Of a DNA stretch of 64,000 bases, positions 1 through 8,765 are shown in pieces. The notes beneath the pieces were generated by a model. The model saw only the letters and a list, made by a program, of their open reading frames with translations, had not been told where the DNA came from and did no database searches. The position numbers and the translations under genes are program-made. Location: positions 186,001-250,000 of the forward strand of contig OY970201.1 of the NCBI GenBank assembly GCA_963708245.1, in the 5' to 3' direction. The stretch is from CAVYXK01 sp963708245. GTDB lineage: Bacteria > Pseudomonadota > Alphaproteobacteria > Acetobacterales > Acetobacteraceae. Numbering within the stretch: the first letter of the stretch is position 1; the number at the start of each line of letters is the position of its first letter.

Positions 1-21
1 CTCGAGACCTGTGATCTTCAT
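1..21 (-). CDS. Start of a gene, probably enolase-superfamily (mandelate racemase-like), cut by window edge
   Basis: Only seven codons are visible, reading MKITGLE on the minus strand. The ATG at 21-19 is preceded by a good ribosome binding site (GGGAG, spacer of about eight bases). This opening is typical of mandelate racemase/muconate-lactonizing enzymes, and the intact member at 10834 opens almost identically (MKITDLK). The gene lies downstream of livM in the same direction, so it may be the last gene of the importer operon and act on the imported compound. Family assignment from seven residues is weak; that a gene starts here is better supported. Confidence 0.45.
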
Positions 22-104
22 GGCGTTTTCTCCCGATGTGCTGCGCTGTCGAGGCCTCCAACCGTACTGAAGAAGACAGCTCGAGTCATCCCGACTGGCG
101 CTGG

Positions 105-1157
105 TCAGGAATCCGCTGACGCACCCTCGGGTACCCCCGCTGCTTCCTCGGCGACCCGCTGAGGTGGCCGCGGGGTGAAGGAGAGCAATCCGTTGGGGCG
201 GAAGATCATCAGGACCATCAACAGGATGCCGAATGCGAACAGTCGGTACAGGATAAAGTCACGGAACACTTCCGGCATCGCCACGATCACGGTGGCTCCG
301 AGGATTACACCCAGGAGATTGCCGACGCCGCCCAGAATAACCATCGCCAGAATGTTGACGGATTCCGTGAACAGGAAATTGTCCGGGAACACCGAACGCT
401 GCCACGAGGCAAGCAGACTGCCGCCGATTCCGGCGATGGCCGCGCCGGTAGCGAAGGCTTGCAGCTTCGCCCGCACGGTGTTTACGCCCATAACCTGCGC
501 CGCCAACTCGTCCTCACGGATCGCCTGCCAGGCCCAGCCGATGCGCGAGTCCCTCAGTCGCTTAGAGGCGAGCAGCACCACGCCCATCAACGCCACGAAC
601 AGGTAGTGGTCCTGAGTGTCGCTCTTGAGCGTGTAGCCGAAGAACGACGGCGCATCGATGCTGATGATGCCGGACGGCCCACCAGTAATGTTGATCGGGC
701 GATCAAGATTGGTCAGCAAGATATAGGTGATCTCGCCGAATCCGAGCGTGACAATTGCAAGGTAGTCGCCGCGAAGCCGGAGAGTCGGTCCGCCGATCAG
801 CACGCCGAAGACGGCGGAGACCATAACGACGATCGGGAGTGCCACGAGGAACGGCAGGTGCACACCGAACTGCGGCGAGGCCAGGAACGCGTACGTGTAG
901 GATCCGATACCAAAGAACGCGACATAGCCGAGATCGAGCAGCCCTGCGAAACCAACCACTACGTTCAGCCCGAGGGCAAGGATGGAATAAAGGCAGATGC
1001 GCGTGATCACACCCATCACGTAGTCGTTGGGCACCCCGAACGGAATCGCCAGCGCGACCAGCACGAACACAGGATTGCGTAGGGCGGAAAAGCGCAGCGC
1101 ATTCCGCCGTGTGGTGGCGGAATGCGCTGCGCTTTTCCGCCCTACGGATCCCGCCAT
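105..1157 (-). CDS. livM: Branched-chain amino acid ABC transporter permease LivM
   Basis: This is an integral membrane permease of about 350 residues, one of the two transmembrane subunits of a HAAT-family importer, pairing with LivH and driven by LivG/LivF. About nine hydrophobic segments are visible, with the family-typical DYLAIVTLGFGEI stretch and the late GGVGNLLG loop. I prefer the ATG at 1157 because the livH stop is at 1163. An in-frame GTG at 1178 would overlap livH by 16 bases. The first 25 or so residues are odd: they are Arg/Ser-rich and encoded by a perfect 31-bp inverted repeat (1078-1146), so the native N-terminus may begin after it, near the NPVFVLVALAIPFG segment. It is the last liv gene of the operon. 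Confidence 0.93.
   Translation of the reverse strand: MAGSVGRKSAAHSATTRRNALRFSALRNPVFVLVALAIPFGVPNDYVMGVITRICLYSILALGLNVVVGFAGLLDLGYVAFFGIGSYTYAFLASPQFGVHLPFLVALPIVVMVSAVFGVLIGGPTLRLRGDYLAIVTLGFGEITYILLTNLDRPINITGGPSGIISIDAPSFFGYTLKSDTQDHYLFVALMGVVLLASKRLRDSRIGWAWQAIREDELAAQVMGVNTVRAKLQAFATGAAIAGIGGSLLASWQRSVFPDNFLFTESVNILAMVILGGVGNLLGVILGATVIVAMPEVFRDFILYRLFAFGILLMVLMIFRPNGLLSFTPRPPQRVAEEAAGVPEGASADS
1078..1146. repeat. Perfect 31-bp inverted repeat (hairpin element) inside livM
   Basis: The arms 1078-1108 and 1116-1146 are exact reverse complements of 31 bases separated by a 7-base loop. The outer ends read CGTAGGGCGG and CCGCCCTACG. The element falls within the first codons of livM, in frame and without a stop, so it is translated. 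A shorter hairpin with the same outer sequence, GGCGGAC/GTCCGCC followed by CTACG, lies at 38672-38689. This points to a dispersed palindromic repeat family of the REP/MITE sort. I cannot count genome copies from one window. Confidence 0.9.
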
Positions 1158-1162
1158 AGTCG

Positions 1163-2113
1163 CTATACCCGCTTCCACTCAGGCAGCAACTCTCCCAATA
1201 TGCCGCCGGGTCGAAATACCAGCACCGCAATCAGCACACCGAACGAAACCGCGTCCTTGAACGCGGGATTGATGAAAGTGCTCGCCAGGCTCTCGATGAT
1301 GCCCAGCAGCAAGCCGCCCAACATGGCACCGCGGATGTTGCCGATGCCGCCTAGCACCGCCGCGGTGAACGCTTTCAACCCCGCCGAGTAGCCCATCAGG
1401 AAATCGATCTGCGTGTAATAGAGCCCAACCAACACGCCAGCGGCGCCACCCAGGGCAGAGCCGATCAGGAAGGTGGTGGACACCACACCCCATACGTTTA
1501 CGCCCATGACCGCCGCGATTTCGCGATCCTCGGCGACCGCGCGGATGGAGCGGCCAAGTGTGCTGCGCCGCACCAGCCAGTCGAGCCCCCACATCATCAC
1601 CGCGCTGACCGCCGCGATGACCAGCACCAGGACGGAAACGCTCGTACCGAAAACGTTGAACCGCCAGGCGCGCGGAAAGAGGCTATAGGTCATCAGCACC
1701 TTCATGCGCGCGCCCTGGCTCAGCATCACTGCGTTCTGCAAAAAGATCGAGGCGCCGACCGCGCTGATCAGCGGCCCCAACCGCGTCGCACCTCTGAGGT
1801 AGAGTGGCCGATAGGCAAAGCGCTCCAGCCCAAGCCCGATCGCGCCGGTGAACACCATGGCGGGAACCAGCATCAACGGCAGCACCAGAATCGGATTGAG
1901 CGGCACGAAGTGGCTGTTCATGATCGCGACGAAAACCGCCCAGCCCATGTAAGCGCCGATCATGAACACATCGCCGTGGGCAAAGTTGATCATGAACAGC
2001 ACGCCATAGACCATGGTGTAGCCGAGCGCGATCAGCCCATAAATCATGCCGAGCGTGATGCCGAACACCAGTTGCTGCGGCAGTATCTGAACAAGCTGGG
2101 AGAAATTGAGCAT
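1163..2113 (-). CDS. livH: Branched-chain amino acid ABC transporter permease LivH
   Basis: This is the second membrane permease of the importer, 316 residues and the usual LivH length. The N-terminal LVFGITLGMIYGLIALGYTM and the following MINFAHGDVFMIGAY stretch are hallmark LivH sequences, and the late GGIGNIRGAMLGG loop is the predicted contact for the ATPase subunits. Its ATG directly follows the livF stop (TGA then ATG with no spacer), so translation is probably coupled. The C-terminus ends ELLPEWKRV just before livM. Confidence 0.95.
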   Translation of the reverse strand: MLNFSQLVQILPQQLVFGITLGMIYGLIALGYTMVYGVLFMINFAHGDVFMIGAYMGWAVFVAIMNSHFVPLNPILVLPLMLVPAMVFTGAIGLGLERFAYRPLYLRGATRLGPLISAVGASIFLQNAVMLSQGARMKVLMTYSLFPRAWRFNVFGTSVSVLVLVIAAVSAVMMWGLDWLVRRSTLGRSIRAVAEDREIAAVMGVNVWGVVSTTFLIGSALGGAAGVLVGLYYTQIDFLMGYSAGLKAFTAAVLGGIGNIRGAMLGGLLLGIIESLASTFINPAFKDAVSFGVLIAVLVFRPGGILGELLPEWKRV

Positions 2114-2860
2114 TCAGACCTCGCCGAGATATGCGCGGCGCACCGCGTCGGCGCCCAGGAGCGCGGCCGCGCTGTCGGCAATGACAATGCGTCCGTTCTG
2201 CAATACATAGCCGCGATGGGCGATGCCAAGTGCAACCGCCGCGTTCTGCTCGACGACCAGAATGGTCGTACCCTGGCCGTTGATGGTCTTGATGATGTCG
2301 AACACTTGATCGACGAACACCGGAGCGAGACCCATCGAAGGCTCGTCCATCAAGAGCAGGCGCGGCCGCGCCATCAGCGCGCGCGCGATCGCCACCATCT
2401 GCTGCTCTCCGCCGGAAAGCGTGCCGCAATACTGCGTCTGCCGTTCTTTCACTCGCGGGAACAGGGCGTAAACGCGGTCCAGATCCTGCGCGAGTTCGGC
2501 GGCCGGTTCCCCCCGGCGGGTGAACGCACCCATCATGAGGTTCTCCCACACCGTCATGCGCGCGAAGAGCCTACGCGCCTCCGGTACGAGCGAAATGCCC
2601 TTACCGACGATCGCCTGCGTGCCAAGGCCATCGATGCGCTCGCCGGCGAAGGTCACGCTACCGGAACGCGGCCGCACGATGCCCAGGATCGTCTTCATGG
2701 TAGTCGACTTGCCCGAGGCATTGCCGCCCAACAGGCAGACCACCTCGCCGCGCCCGACCTCGATGCTGACGCCCCGCAGCGCGGGAATGGGACCGTACCA
2801 AGCCTCCACTTGGTCGAGCCGAAGCATCGGCGTGACTGGCGCGGCAGCGGCGTCAGGCAT
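2114..2860 (-). CDS. livF: Branched-chain amino acid ABC transporter ATP-binding protein LivF
   Basis: This cytoplasmic ATPase subunit of 248 residues is expected to work as a heterodimer with LivG. It has a Walker A of the form GGNASGKST, an ABC signature LSGGEQQMVAIARAL, a Walker B LLLMDEPSMGL, and a LivF-type end (HRGYVLQNGRIV). The frame is open further upstream to 3016, but the ATG at 2860 gives the normal N-terminus and overlaps the livG stop by eight bases, as expected in a coupled operon. The Walker A has Ala-Ser where Gly-Ala is usual, which still fits the GxxxxGKS/T rule. Confidence 0.94.
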   Translation of the reverse strand: MPDAAAAPVTPMLRLDQVEAWYGPIPALRGVSIEVGRGEVVCLLGGNASGKSTTMKTILGIVRPRSGSVTFAGERIDGLGTQAIVGKGISLVPEARRLFARMTVWENLMMGAFTRRGEPAAELAQDLDRVYALFPRVKERQTQYCGTLSGGEQQMVAIARALMARPRLLLMDEPSMGLAPVFVDQVFDIIKTINGQGTTILVVEQNAAVALGIAHRGYVLQNGRIVIADSAAALLGADAVRRAYLGEV

Positions 2861-3653
2861 GCACCGCAGCGAGGGTTTCACCGGCGCGGTGGCCGAGATA
2901 GGCCTCGAGTACCGCGGGATGGTTGCATACGTCGTTGAAGCTACCTTCGACAAGCTTGACGCCATGATCGAGCGCCACCACCCGCGAGCAGATGCCGCGC
3001 ACCAGCCGCATGTCATGCTCGATCACGACGATGGTCACGTCGCGATCGCGAATCGTGAGAATGTCGTGCATCAGCTCTTGCGTTTCGGTCGGGTTCATAC
3101 CTGCGGCTGGTTCATCCAAGAGCAAAACCTTCGGGTCAGTGGCGAGCGCGCGAGCGATTTCCAGACGGCGCCGGTTGGCATAGGAGAGGGAGAACGCCGG
3201 CTCGTCTCGCCTCGGTGCCAGCCGGGTGCCGAAAATGCCCAGCAGCTCCATGCCGCGGGCTTCGGCGGCCCGCTGTTCGGCGCGCGAGCCGGGCGTGTTC
3301 AACAGGATGCGCGCCAGCCCCGCATGGATGCGGCAGCACATGCCCACCAGCACGTTCTGCAGCACCGTCATCTGGTTGAACAGGCGTTGGTTCTGAAAGG
3401 TGCGCGCCACCCCGAGTGCGGTGATGCGATGCGGCGGCAGGCGGGTCAGTTCGTAACGCCCGAGCAGCCGCACTGCGCCTGAGGAGGCGCGGTGAATGCC
3501 GCTGATGACGTTGAACAGCGTGGTCTTGCCAGAACCGTTCGGGCCGATGACGCCGACGATCTCGCCGTCGTGGACTTCAAGATCGAGCCCCTGCAGGGCG
3601 TGCAAGCCGCCGAAATCCTTCGACAGCTTGCGCACCGCAAGGAGCGACGACAC
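2853..3653 (-). CDS. livG: Branched-chain amino acid ABC transporter ATP-binding protein LivG
   Basis: This is the partner ATPase of LivF, 266 residues. Walker A is GPNGSGKTTLFN, the signature region is LSYANRRRLEIARAL and Walker B is VLLLDEPAAGMN. The LivG-specific TFQNQRLFNQMTVLQNV segment follows the Q-loop. The start is a GTG at 3653, 21 bases after the substrate-binding protein stop, with only a weak purine-rich site before it. In the signature motif the usual Gly-Gln (SYGQQR) is replaced by Ala-Asn-Arg, an unusual but tolerated variation in this family. Confidence 0.94.
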   Translation of the reverse strand: MSSLLAVRKLSKDFGGLHALQGLDLEVHDGEIVGVIGPNGSGKTTLFNVISGIHRASSGAVRLLGRYELTRLPPHRITALGVARTFQNQRLFNQMTVLQNVLVGMCCRIHAGLARILLNTPGSRAEQRAAEARGMELLGIFGTRLAPRRDEPAFSLSYANRRRLEIARALATDPKVLLLDEPAAGMNPTETQELMHDILTIRDRDVTIVVIEHDMRLVRGICSRVVALDHGVKLVEGSFNDVCNHPAVLEAYLGHRAGETLAAVHA

Positions 3654-3674
3654 GCCCTGGCCAGTCCCGGTCGA

Positions 3675-4823
3675 TCAGGTGGCTGGAAGTGTCACCGAGC
3701 CCAGTTGTTCGAAGTGGTCGCCCTTCACCTGATAAATGTAGACCTGTGCGCCCTTCACATCGCCCTTGTCGTCGAAAGTAACGGGGAAGCCCAGGATGCC
3801 ATTGTAGTTGGTGGTGGCGCGCACCGCGGCGGCGATGGCAGCACGGTCCATCTTGCCGACTTTCTGGATCGCGGTGAGCAGGATGTTGGCGCTTTCATAG
3901 GCGAGCGGTCCGTAGGAGCTGAGCGTGCCGTACTTGGCATCGAACTCCTTTAGGAAGTTCGCCGCCGCCGGGATCTTGTTCACATCCGGCACTAGAAAGG
4001 TGACGTAGTTCCCTTCCGCCGCGCCGGCAGAGGCCTGGATGTAGTCCACCGGCTCGAACTGGCCGTCCGGGCCGAGCATGTGCACATTGAGCCCGACATC
4101 GGGAAGCTGCTTGGCAATCAGCGCGGCATCCGGCGCCCAGATACCGGCATAGATGCCGTCAACGTCCTTCGGTATGGTGCCGAGGATGGGACGGAAATCC
4201 TTGTCACCGGAGCGAATGACGAAACGCAGGATTGTGACCCCGAGCTTCTTGCCCTCGGCCTCGACAGCGTCGGCGACGCCGCGCGGCCCGGTGGTGCCGT
4301 CGTCGAACACCGCGATCTTCTTCATGTGCAGGGTGTTGACCATGTAATAGAGACCCGCCGGCCCCTGGAGGTCGTCGCGGGCGCAGACGCGGTCCACCGT
4401 CTTCAGCCCGCGGTCGGTCACCTTCGGATTGGTGCAGCCGGGCGTGATCAGCACGATATTAGAGCGTTCCAGGACCTCGGAAGCGGGAATGCAGGTGACC
4501 GAGGTGATGCCCCACACTGTTCCCATCACAGCCGGATCAGCCGCAACCTTCTCGGCAGCGGCAACGCCGACCTGCGGGTTGCCTTGGTCGTCAGCCTCCA
4601 CGACCTCGATCTTCTTGCCGAGCACGCCGCCTTTCTTGTTCCAGTCGTCCGCCGCAAGCTTGACGGCGTTCGCCACCTCCTGGCCCGGCTTGGCGATCTG
4701 GCCGGTCAGCGGCGCGCCCGCCGCGATCTTGACCACGTCCTGCGCCCGTGCCGCGGGCGCGGCGAAGCCGAGGCCGAACGCAAGCACACCGCCCGCTATG
4801 AGTGCGAAGCCTGTTCGCGACAT
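3675..4823 (-). CDS. Branched-chain amino acid ABC transporter substrate-binding protein (LivK/LivJ-like)
   Basis: This periplasmic receptor of 382 residues belongs to the type I periplasmic-binding family. A signal peptide spans roughly residues 1-26 and ends AAPAARA before QDVVKIAAG. The start at 4823 was chosen over an upstream in-frame ATG at 4895 because it begins the signal peptide and has a strong site (AAGGGGAG) seven bases before it. The opening KIAAGAPLTG and the GVAAAEKVAADPAVMGTVW region match Leu/Ile/Val-binding proteins. It is the first gene of the operon. The ligand may be an amino acid, amide or aromatic compound; the family does not settle this. Confidence 0.92.
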   Translation of the reverse strand: MSRTGFALIAGGVLAFGLGFAAPAARAQDVVKIAAGAPLTGQIAKPGQEVANAVKLAADDWNKKGGVLGKKIEVVEADDQGNPQVGVAAAEKVAADPAVMGTVWGITSVTCIPASEVLERSNIVLITPGCTNPKVTDRGLKTVDRVCARDDLQGPAGLYYMVNTLHMKKIAVFDDGTTGPRGVADAVEAEGKKLGVTILRFVIRSGDKDFRPILGTIPKDVDGIYAGIWAPDAALIAKQLPDVGLNVHMLGPDGQFEPVDYIQASAGAAEGNYVTFLVPDVNKIPAAANFLKEFDAKYGTLSSYGPLAYESANILLTAIQKVGKMDRAAIAAAVRATTNYNGILGFPVTFDDKGDVKGAQVYIYQVKGDHFEQLGSVTLPAT

Positions 4824-5025
4824 GTCATCTCCCCTTGTTCTGATTGCTTGACGATGCGAGGCTCGCATTGCCGGTTCCTTGCCGTCAAGCTGCACGAAAG
4901 AGGTTCATTTCCCAAACGTGCTAAAAGACTGCCTGACTGGTGGATCCCGGCTTCTTGTCGGATGGCGGAATAGTGCCGCCTATGTTTGTGCGCTGCTCGG
5001 CGTAGGCGAAATATTTGTCAACCTG

Positions 5026-6711
5026 CTACTGAAACGATCCGCGCGCCCCATCCAGCACATGGCGCGCCTGCTCCAGTGCATGCACAAGCCGATTGCGCGC
5101 GCGCCGTGCCGCCACCTCCGCGAACCGAGCCTCATCTGATCCGGGCTCCGCGGCGGCAAAATCGCGCAGTGCGGCCAGCGCGGGCCAAGGCGGCTGCGGC
5201 AGCGCCGAGTCGTGCGCGAACCGGCCGGCGGCTCCGGTGTGCAGCGGCACAAGAATGCGCGAGACCTCCATCAGCGCTGCATTCGCCTGCGCCGGAGTCA
5301 GCGTTCGCACCGCCCCCGCCACGTCCCCCACCGCACGGACCGCATCAATTACCGGCGCAAGGGACAGCCGACCACCGAGCTGTCGCGCGAGCGCCTCCAA
5401 CTCGTCCGACAATCGCCCGGCCCAGGCGGTATAATCCAGCGGCAGCACTGGATCGGCCAGCAACCGCCACAGCACGTGCACGAACACCCGCGTGTCGCGC
5501 ACCAGATTGGCCTCGTCGATCTTGTCGAGCGTGTCCTCCGGCGTATGCCACCACCAGCCGAGCTTGTTGCGAAGCTTCACCGGTCCCGGCGGTTGCTCGC
5601 TGAGGCTGCCGAGCATCGACGGCAGGCCGATGCCCCAGAAGGACTGGTCGGACGAACGATCCATAGGCCGTCCGACGTACTCGGAACCGGCCTCGATGTG
5701 CACCGCTTCGGCGGCGAGCGGCGCCAGCTCGGCCATCGCCGCGGCGTTGCTCAGCACGGTCGCGCCGATCGCACCGGTGGAATCGATGTTGACGTGCGCA
5801 ACACAGCGCCGTTCCAGCTCCGCCCAATGCTCGTCCGCATACCAGGCGGACCCCGAATAGCGGCCATGCGAATGCCCCGACCAGAAGCAGAGCCGCAGCC
5901 CGCGCCGCCAGTGATCGCGATGCAGCGCACAGAGTCGCGCCACCTCCAGCATGGTGGCATTGGCGCCGCCATTATCCATCACGCCGAAATACCAGGTGTC
6001 GTGATGGCCGGAGAACAACACGAACGGCGCGTCTGGTTCAGCTCCCGGTGCATCCATCTCCGCCACAAGGATCGGGGTCTGTCGCCAGCCGGTATCGACC
6101 TCGGCGTGCAAGGTCACGCGAGGCCGCGCGCCGCGCGCCAGCCTCTCACGCAAACCCGCTCCGTCCGCTTGCGCGATCGTCATCACCACGGTCCGAGGCA
6201 GAGCGGGCAGCGTCTTCGGCGACGGGCTGCCCCAGACCGGCGAGACGCACATTTCGTGGATATGCTCATGCGGGCTGATATGAAGCTGCCCGACTGCGCC
6301 GGCGCGCGAGGCACGGTGGGCCACCGCCGGGCTGGCGATGCCTTCCACCAGCACGATGCGCCCGCTCACGTCGCGGCTGGCGAAATCCGTCTCGGTGCCG
6401 TCGCCGACATAGGCCAGCTCGGCCGTCAGCCCATCCGCCGGCGAAGACACCGAGAAACTATGCGTGATGCAGCGCGGCGTGGCCCCATCGATCTCCATCC
6501 GCGCGCGGCCAGGCAGGCTGATATACGCGTCGTGCAATAGCATCGTCGTGCGATAGCCGGCGCGGTCCAGCTCGCTCTGCACGGTACGGAGGCTGTGCAT
6601 CTCGTCGGGCGTGCCGGACAGTTTGGTCCAGCGCGCGAACTCGCGCATATGGTGCATCAGCCTGGCGCCATCCACGGCGTTGCACAGACTACGGAGCGAA
6701 ACGTCGGTCAT
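5026..6711 (-). CDS. M28-family peptidase-like protein with PA domain
   Basis: The product has 561 residues and no clear signal peptide. A protease-associated (PA) insert covers about residues 95-215 and an M28 (aminopeptidase/glutamate carboxypeptidase-like) domain about 215-430. Metal-binding elements visible are H-x-D in GHHDTW (about 234-239), Asp in MDNGGAN, Asp in NIDSTGA and His in WWHTPEDT (about 387). The catalytic Glu-Glu normally found in this fold is missing: the segment reads FWSGHSHGRYSGS (about 275). Either His takes over as ligand or the chemistry differs. It lies alone on the minus strand, divergent from the HAD gene, 202 bases from the liv operon start. The substrate is unknown; a peptide or N-acyl amino acid is plausible given the importer. 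Confidence 0.8.
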   Translation of the reverse strand: MTDVSLRSLCNAVDGARLMHHMREFARWTKLSGTPDEMHSLRTVQSELDRAGYRTTMLLHDAYISLPGRARMEIDGATPRCITHSFSVSSPADGLTAELAYVGDGTETDFASRDVSGRIVLVEGIASPAVAHRASRAGAVGQLHISPHEHIHEMCVSPVWGSPSPKTLPALPRTVVMTIAQADGAGLRERLARGARPRVTLHAEVDTGWRQTPILVAEMDAPGAEPDAPFVLFSGHHDTWYFGVMDNGGANATMLEVARLCALHRDHWRRGLRLCFWSGHSHGRYSGSAWYADEHWAELERRCVAHVNIDSTGAIGATVLSNAAAMAELAPLAAEAVHIEAGSEYVGRPMDRSSDQSFWGIGLPSMLGSLSEQPPGPVKLRNKLGWWWHTPEDTLDKIDEANLVRDTRVFVHVLWRLLADPVLPLDYTAWAGRLSDELEALARQLGGRLSLAPVIDAVRAVGDVAGAVRTLTPAQANAALMEVSRILVPLHTGAAGRFAHDSALPQPPWPALAALRDFAAAEPGSDEARFAEVAARRARNRLVHALEQARHVLDGARGSFQ

Positions 6712-6814
6712 CTACCTGCCTCCCGCGACCTCGAGCAGCAGCTTATCAGGCAACGCCACCTCCGTCTCGCCCCGGACCCTTGAGCCGCCGGCGAGGGCAC
6801 GATAACAGTCGAAT

Positions 6815-7432
6815 ATGCAAGCGAAACGCACTGGCGCCGTCTTCGATCTCGGGGGCGTGCTGATCGATTGGAACCCCCGCCATCTCTACCGCAAGCTGAT
6901 CCCGGACGACGCGGAGAGGGAACGCTTCCTGACCGAGATCTGCTCGCCGCAATGGAACCTGGAGCAGGATCGCGGGCGGAGCTGGGCCGAAGCCTGCGCC
7001 CTGCTGCGCGCGCAACATCCCGGGCACAGCGAGCTGATCGATGCGTTCCACCTGCGATGGCACGAGATGCTGGGTGGACCGATCGAAGGCTCCGTGCAGA
7101 TCCTGTGCGAGCTGAGGGCACGCGGCGTCAGGCTGTTGGGCCTGACCAACTGGTCGCACGAAACGTTCCCGATCGCGCTCGAGCTGTATGACTTCCTCGG
7201 CTGGTTCGAGGCGATCATCGTGTCGGGGCAGGAGCGCCTGGTGAAGCCGGATCCGCGGCTTTATCGCCTACTGTTCGAGCGCCATGCGTTGGTGCCAAGC
7301 GAGTTCGTCTATATTGACGACAACCCCCGCAATGCCGCCGTCGCCGGCGAGCTCGGCATGCATGGCATCCATTTCACCACCCCGGCGGCGCTGCGCGACG
7401 AGTTGACAGCGCTCGGGCTTCTGGAGGACTGA
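6815..7432 (+). CDS. HAD-superfamily hydrolase, subfamily IA (haloacid dehalogenase/YihX-like)
   Basis: This cytoplasmic hydrolase has 205 residues. Motif I is FDLGGVLIDW with the nucleophile Asp at residue 11, motif II is LTNWS, motif III Lys is in LVKPDP, and motif IV is YIDDNPRN. The general acid Asp usually two residues after the nucleophile is Gly here, as in haloacid dehalogenases and YihX-like phosphatases, so the reaction cannot be fixed from sequence. It opens a plus-strand group with the FAD oxidoreductase 4 bases downstream and the aminotransferase after that, suggesting a common transcript. Confidence 0.88.
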   Translation: MQAKRTGAVFDLGGVLIDWNPRHLYRKLIPDDAERERFLTEICSPQWNLEQDRGRSWAEACALLRAQHPGHSELIDAFHLRWHEMLGGPIEGSVQILCELRARGVRLLGLTNWSHETFPIALELYDFLGWFEAIIVSGQERLVKPDPRLYRLLFERHALVPSEFVYIDDNPRNAAVAGELGMHGIHFTTPAALRDELTALGLLED

Positions 7433-7436
7433 GGCG

Positions 7437-8765
7437 ATGGGACCGCGTGTCGATCCGGTGGTATCCGATGCAACCGTACCTGCGCGCGCAGGGGTCGTGA
7501 TTGCCGGTGGCGGGATCGTCGGCGTCAGCGCCGCCTGGGCACTGGCCGGCAAAGGCGTCTCCGTCGTGCTGTGCGAGAAGGGCGAAATCGCCGGGGAGCA
7601 GTCGAGCCGCAACTGGGGTTGGTGCCGCAAGATGGGGCGCGACCCGCGCGAGCTGCCGCTGATCATCGAAAGCCTGCGACTCTGGCAGGGAATGAATGGG
7701 GCGATCGGTGCCGAGACCGGCTTCCGCACTGCCGGCATCATGTATCTCTGCGAGACCGATGCCGACGTCGCCAGGCGCGAAGCGTGGCTCGAGCATGCGC
7801 GGCCGTATCAGCTTGACACGCGCATGATCGGGCCAGATGAGATCAAGCGGCTGATGCCCGGCGCGGCACACGATTTCCGCGCTGCCCTCTACACGGAAAG
7901 CGACGGCCGCGCCGAGCCGCAAAAAGCCGCGCCAGCGATTGCCGAGGCGGCGCGTCGGCTGGGCGCAACCATCCTCACCGGTTGCGCGGTGCGCGGGGTG
8001 GAGACCAGCGGCGGGCGGGTGGTTGCCGCTGTGACCGAAAAGGGTCGCATTGCCTGCGATGCCGTGTTGCTGGCGGGCGGGGCCTGGTCGCGGCTGTTCT
8101 GCGGCAATCACGGTCTCGATCTCAAGCAGCTCAAGGTGCGTTCCTCCGTGATGCGCACCGAGAAGCTGGACGGCGCGCCGGAGATCTCGGCGAGCGGATC
8201 AGGGTTCGGGTTCCGCAAGCGCCTGGATGGCGGCTACACGGTGGCCAATCTTAACGCCAGCGTCTCCGAGGTCGTGCCCGACAGTTTCCGTCTGGCGCGT
8301 GATTTCCTGCCGCTCTGGCGATCGGGCCAGGCCACGGTGCGTGTGCGGCTGAGTAGCCGTTTCATGGAGGAGGCGCGGCTGAAGCGCCGATGGTCGCTCG
8401 ACGAGCAGTCGCCCTTCGAATCGGTGCGGGTGCTCGACCCCTATCCGATCGAGCGGCTGAACACCGACGCTCTGGAGTCGTTGCAGCGCAGCTTTCCGGT
8501 TTTCAAACAGGCTCGCATCGCACAGCAATGGGCCGGGATGATTGACGTGACGCCGGATGCTGTGCCGGTGATCTCGCCGGTGGTTGCCATGCCGGGGTTC
8601 TTTGTGGCCACCGGTTTCTCCGGCCACGGTTTTGGGATCGGCCCGGCAGCGGGAAGACTGGCCGCAGACCTGATCACCGGCAATTCGCCGATCGTCGATC
8701 CGACACCGTTCCGCTTTGAGCGCTTCACCGGCCCGATGCGATCGCAGCCGATGAAGGGGTTGTAG
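7437..8765 (+). CDS. FAD-dependent amine/amino-acid oxidoreductase (DAO family)
   Basis: The protein has 442 residues. A dinucleotide-binding fingerprint, VVIAGGGIVGVSAAWALAGKG, begins near residue 19 and an acidic residue follows in VVLCEKG. The EQSSRNWGWCRKMGRD segment is typical of DadA-like D-amino-acid dehydrogenases and related N-methyl amino-acid oxidases. A C-terminal FAD contact reads ATGFSGHGFGIGPAAGRLAADL. It would oxidise an amine or imino acid to the imine/keto acid. It lies 4 bases after the HAD gene, and its stop is directly followed by the next ATG. The substrate is not identifiable. Confidence 0.88.
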   Translation: MGPRVDPVVSDATVPARAGVVIAGGGIVGVSAAWALAGKGVSVVLCEKGEIAGEQSSRNWGWCRKMGRDPRELPLIIESLRLWQGMNGAIGAETGFRTAGIMYLCETDADVARREAWLEHARPYQLDTRMIGPDEIKRLMPGAAHDFRAALYTESDGRAEPQKAAPAIAEAARRLGATILTGCAVRGVETSGGRVVAAVTEKGRIACDAVLLAGGAWSRLFCGNHGLDLKQLKVRSSVMRTEKLDGAPEISASGSGFGFRKRLDGGYTVANLNASVSEVVPDSFRLARDFLPLWRSGQATVRVRLSSRFMEEARLKRRWSLDEQSPFESVRVLDPYPIERLNTDALESLQRSFPVFKQARIAQQWAGMIDVTPDAVPVISPVVAMPGFFVATGFSGHGFGIGPAAGRLAADLITGNSPIVDPTPFRFERFTGPMRSQPMKGL

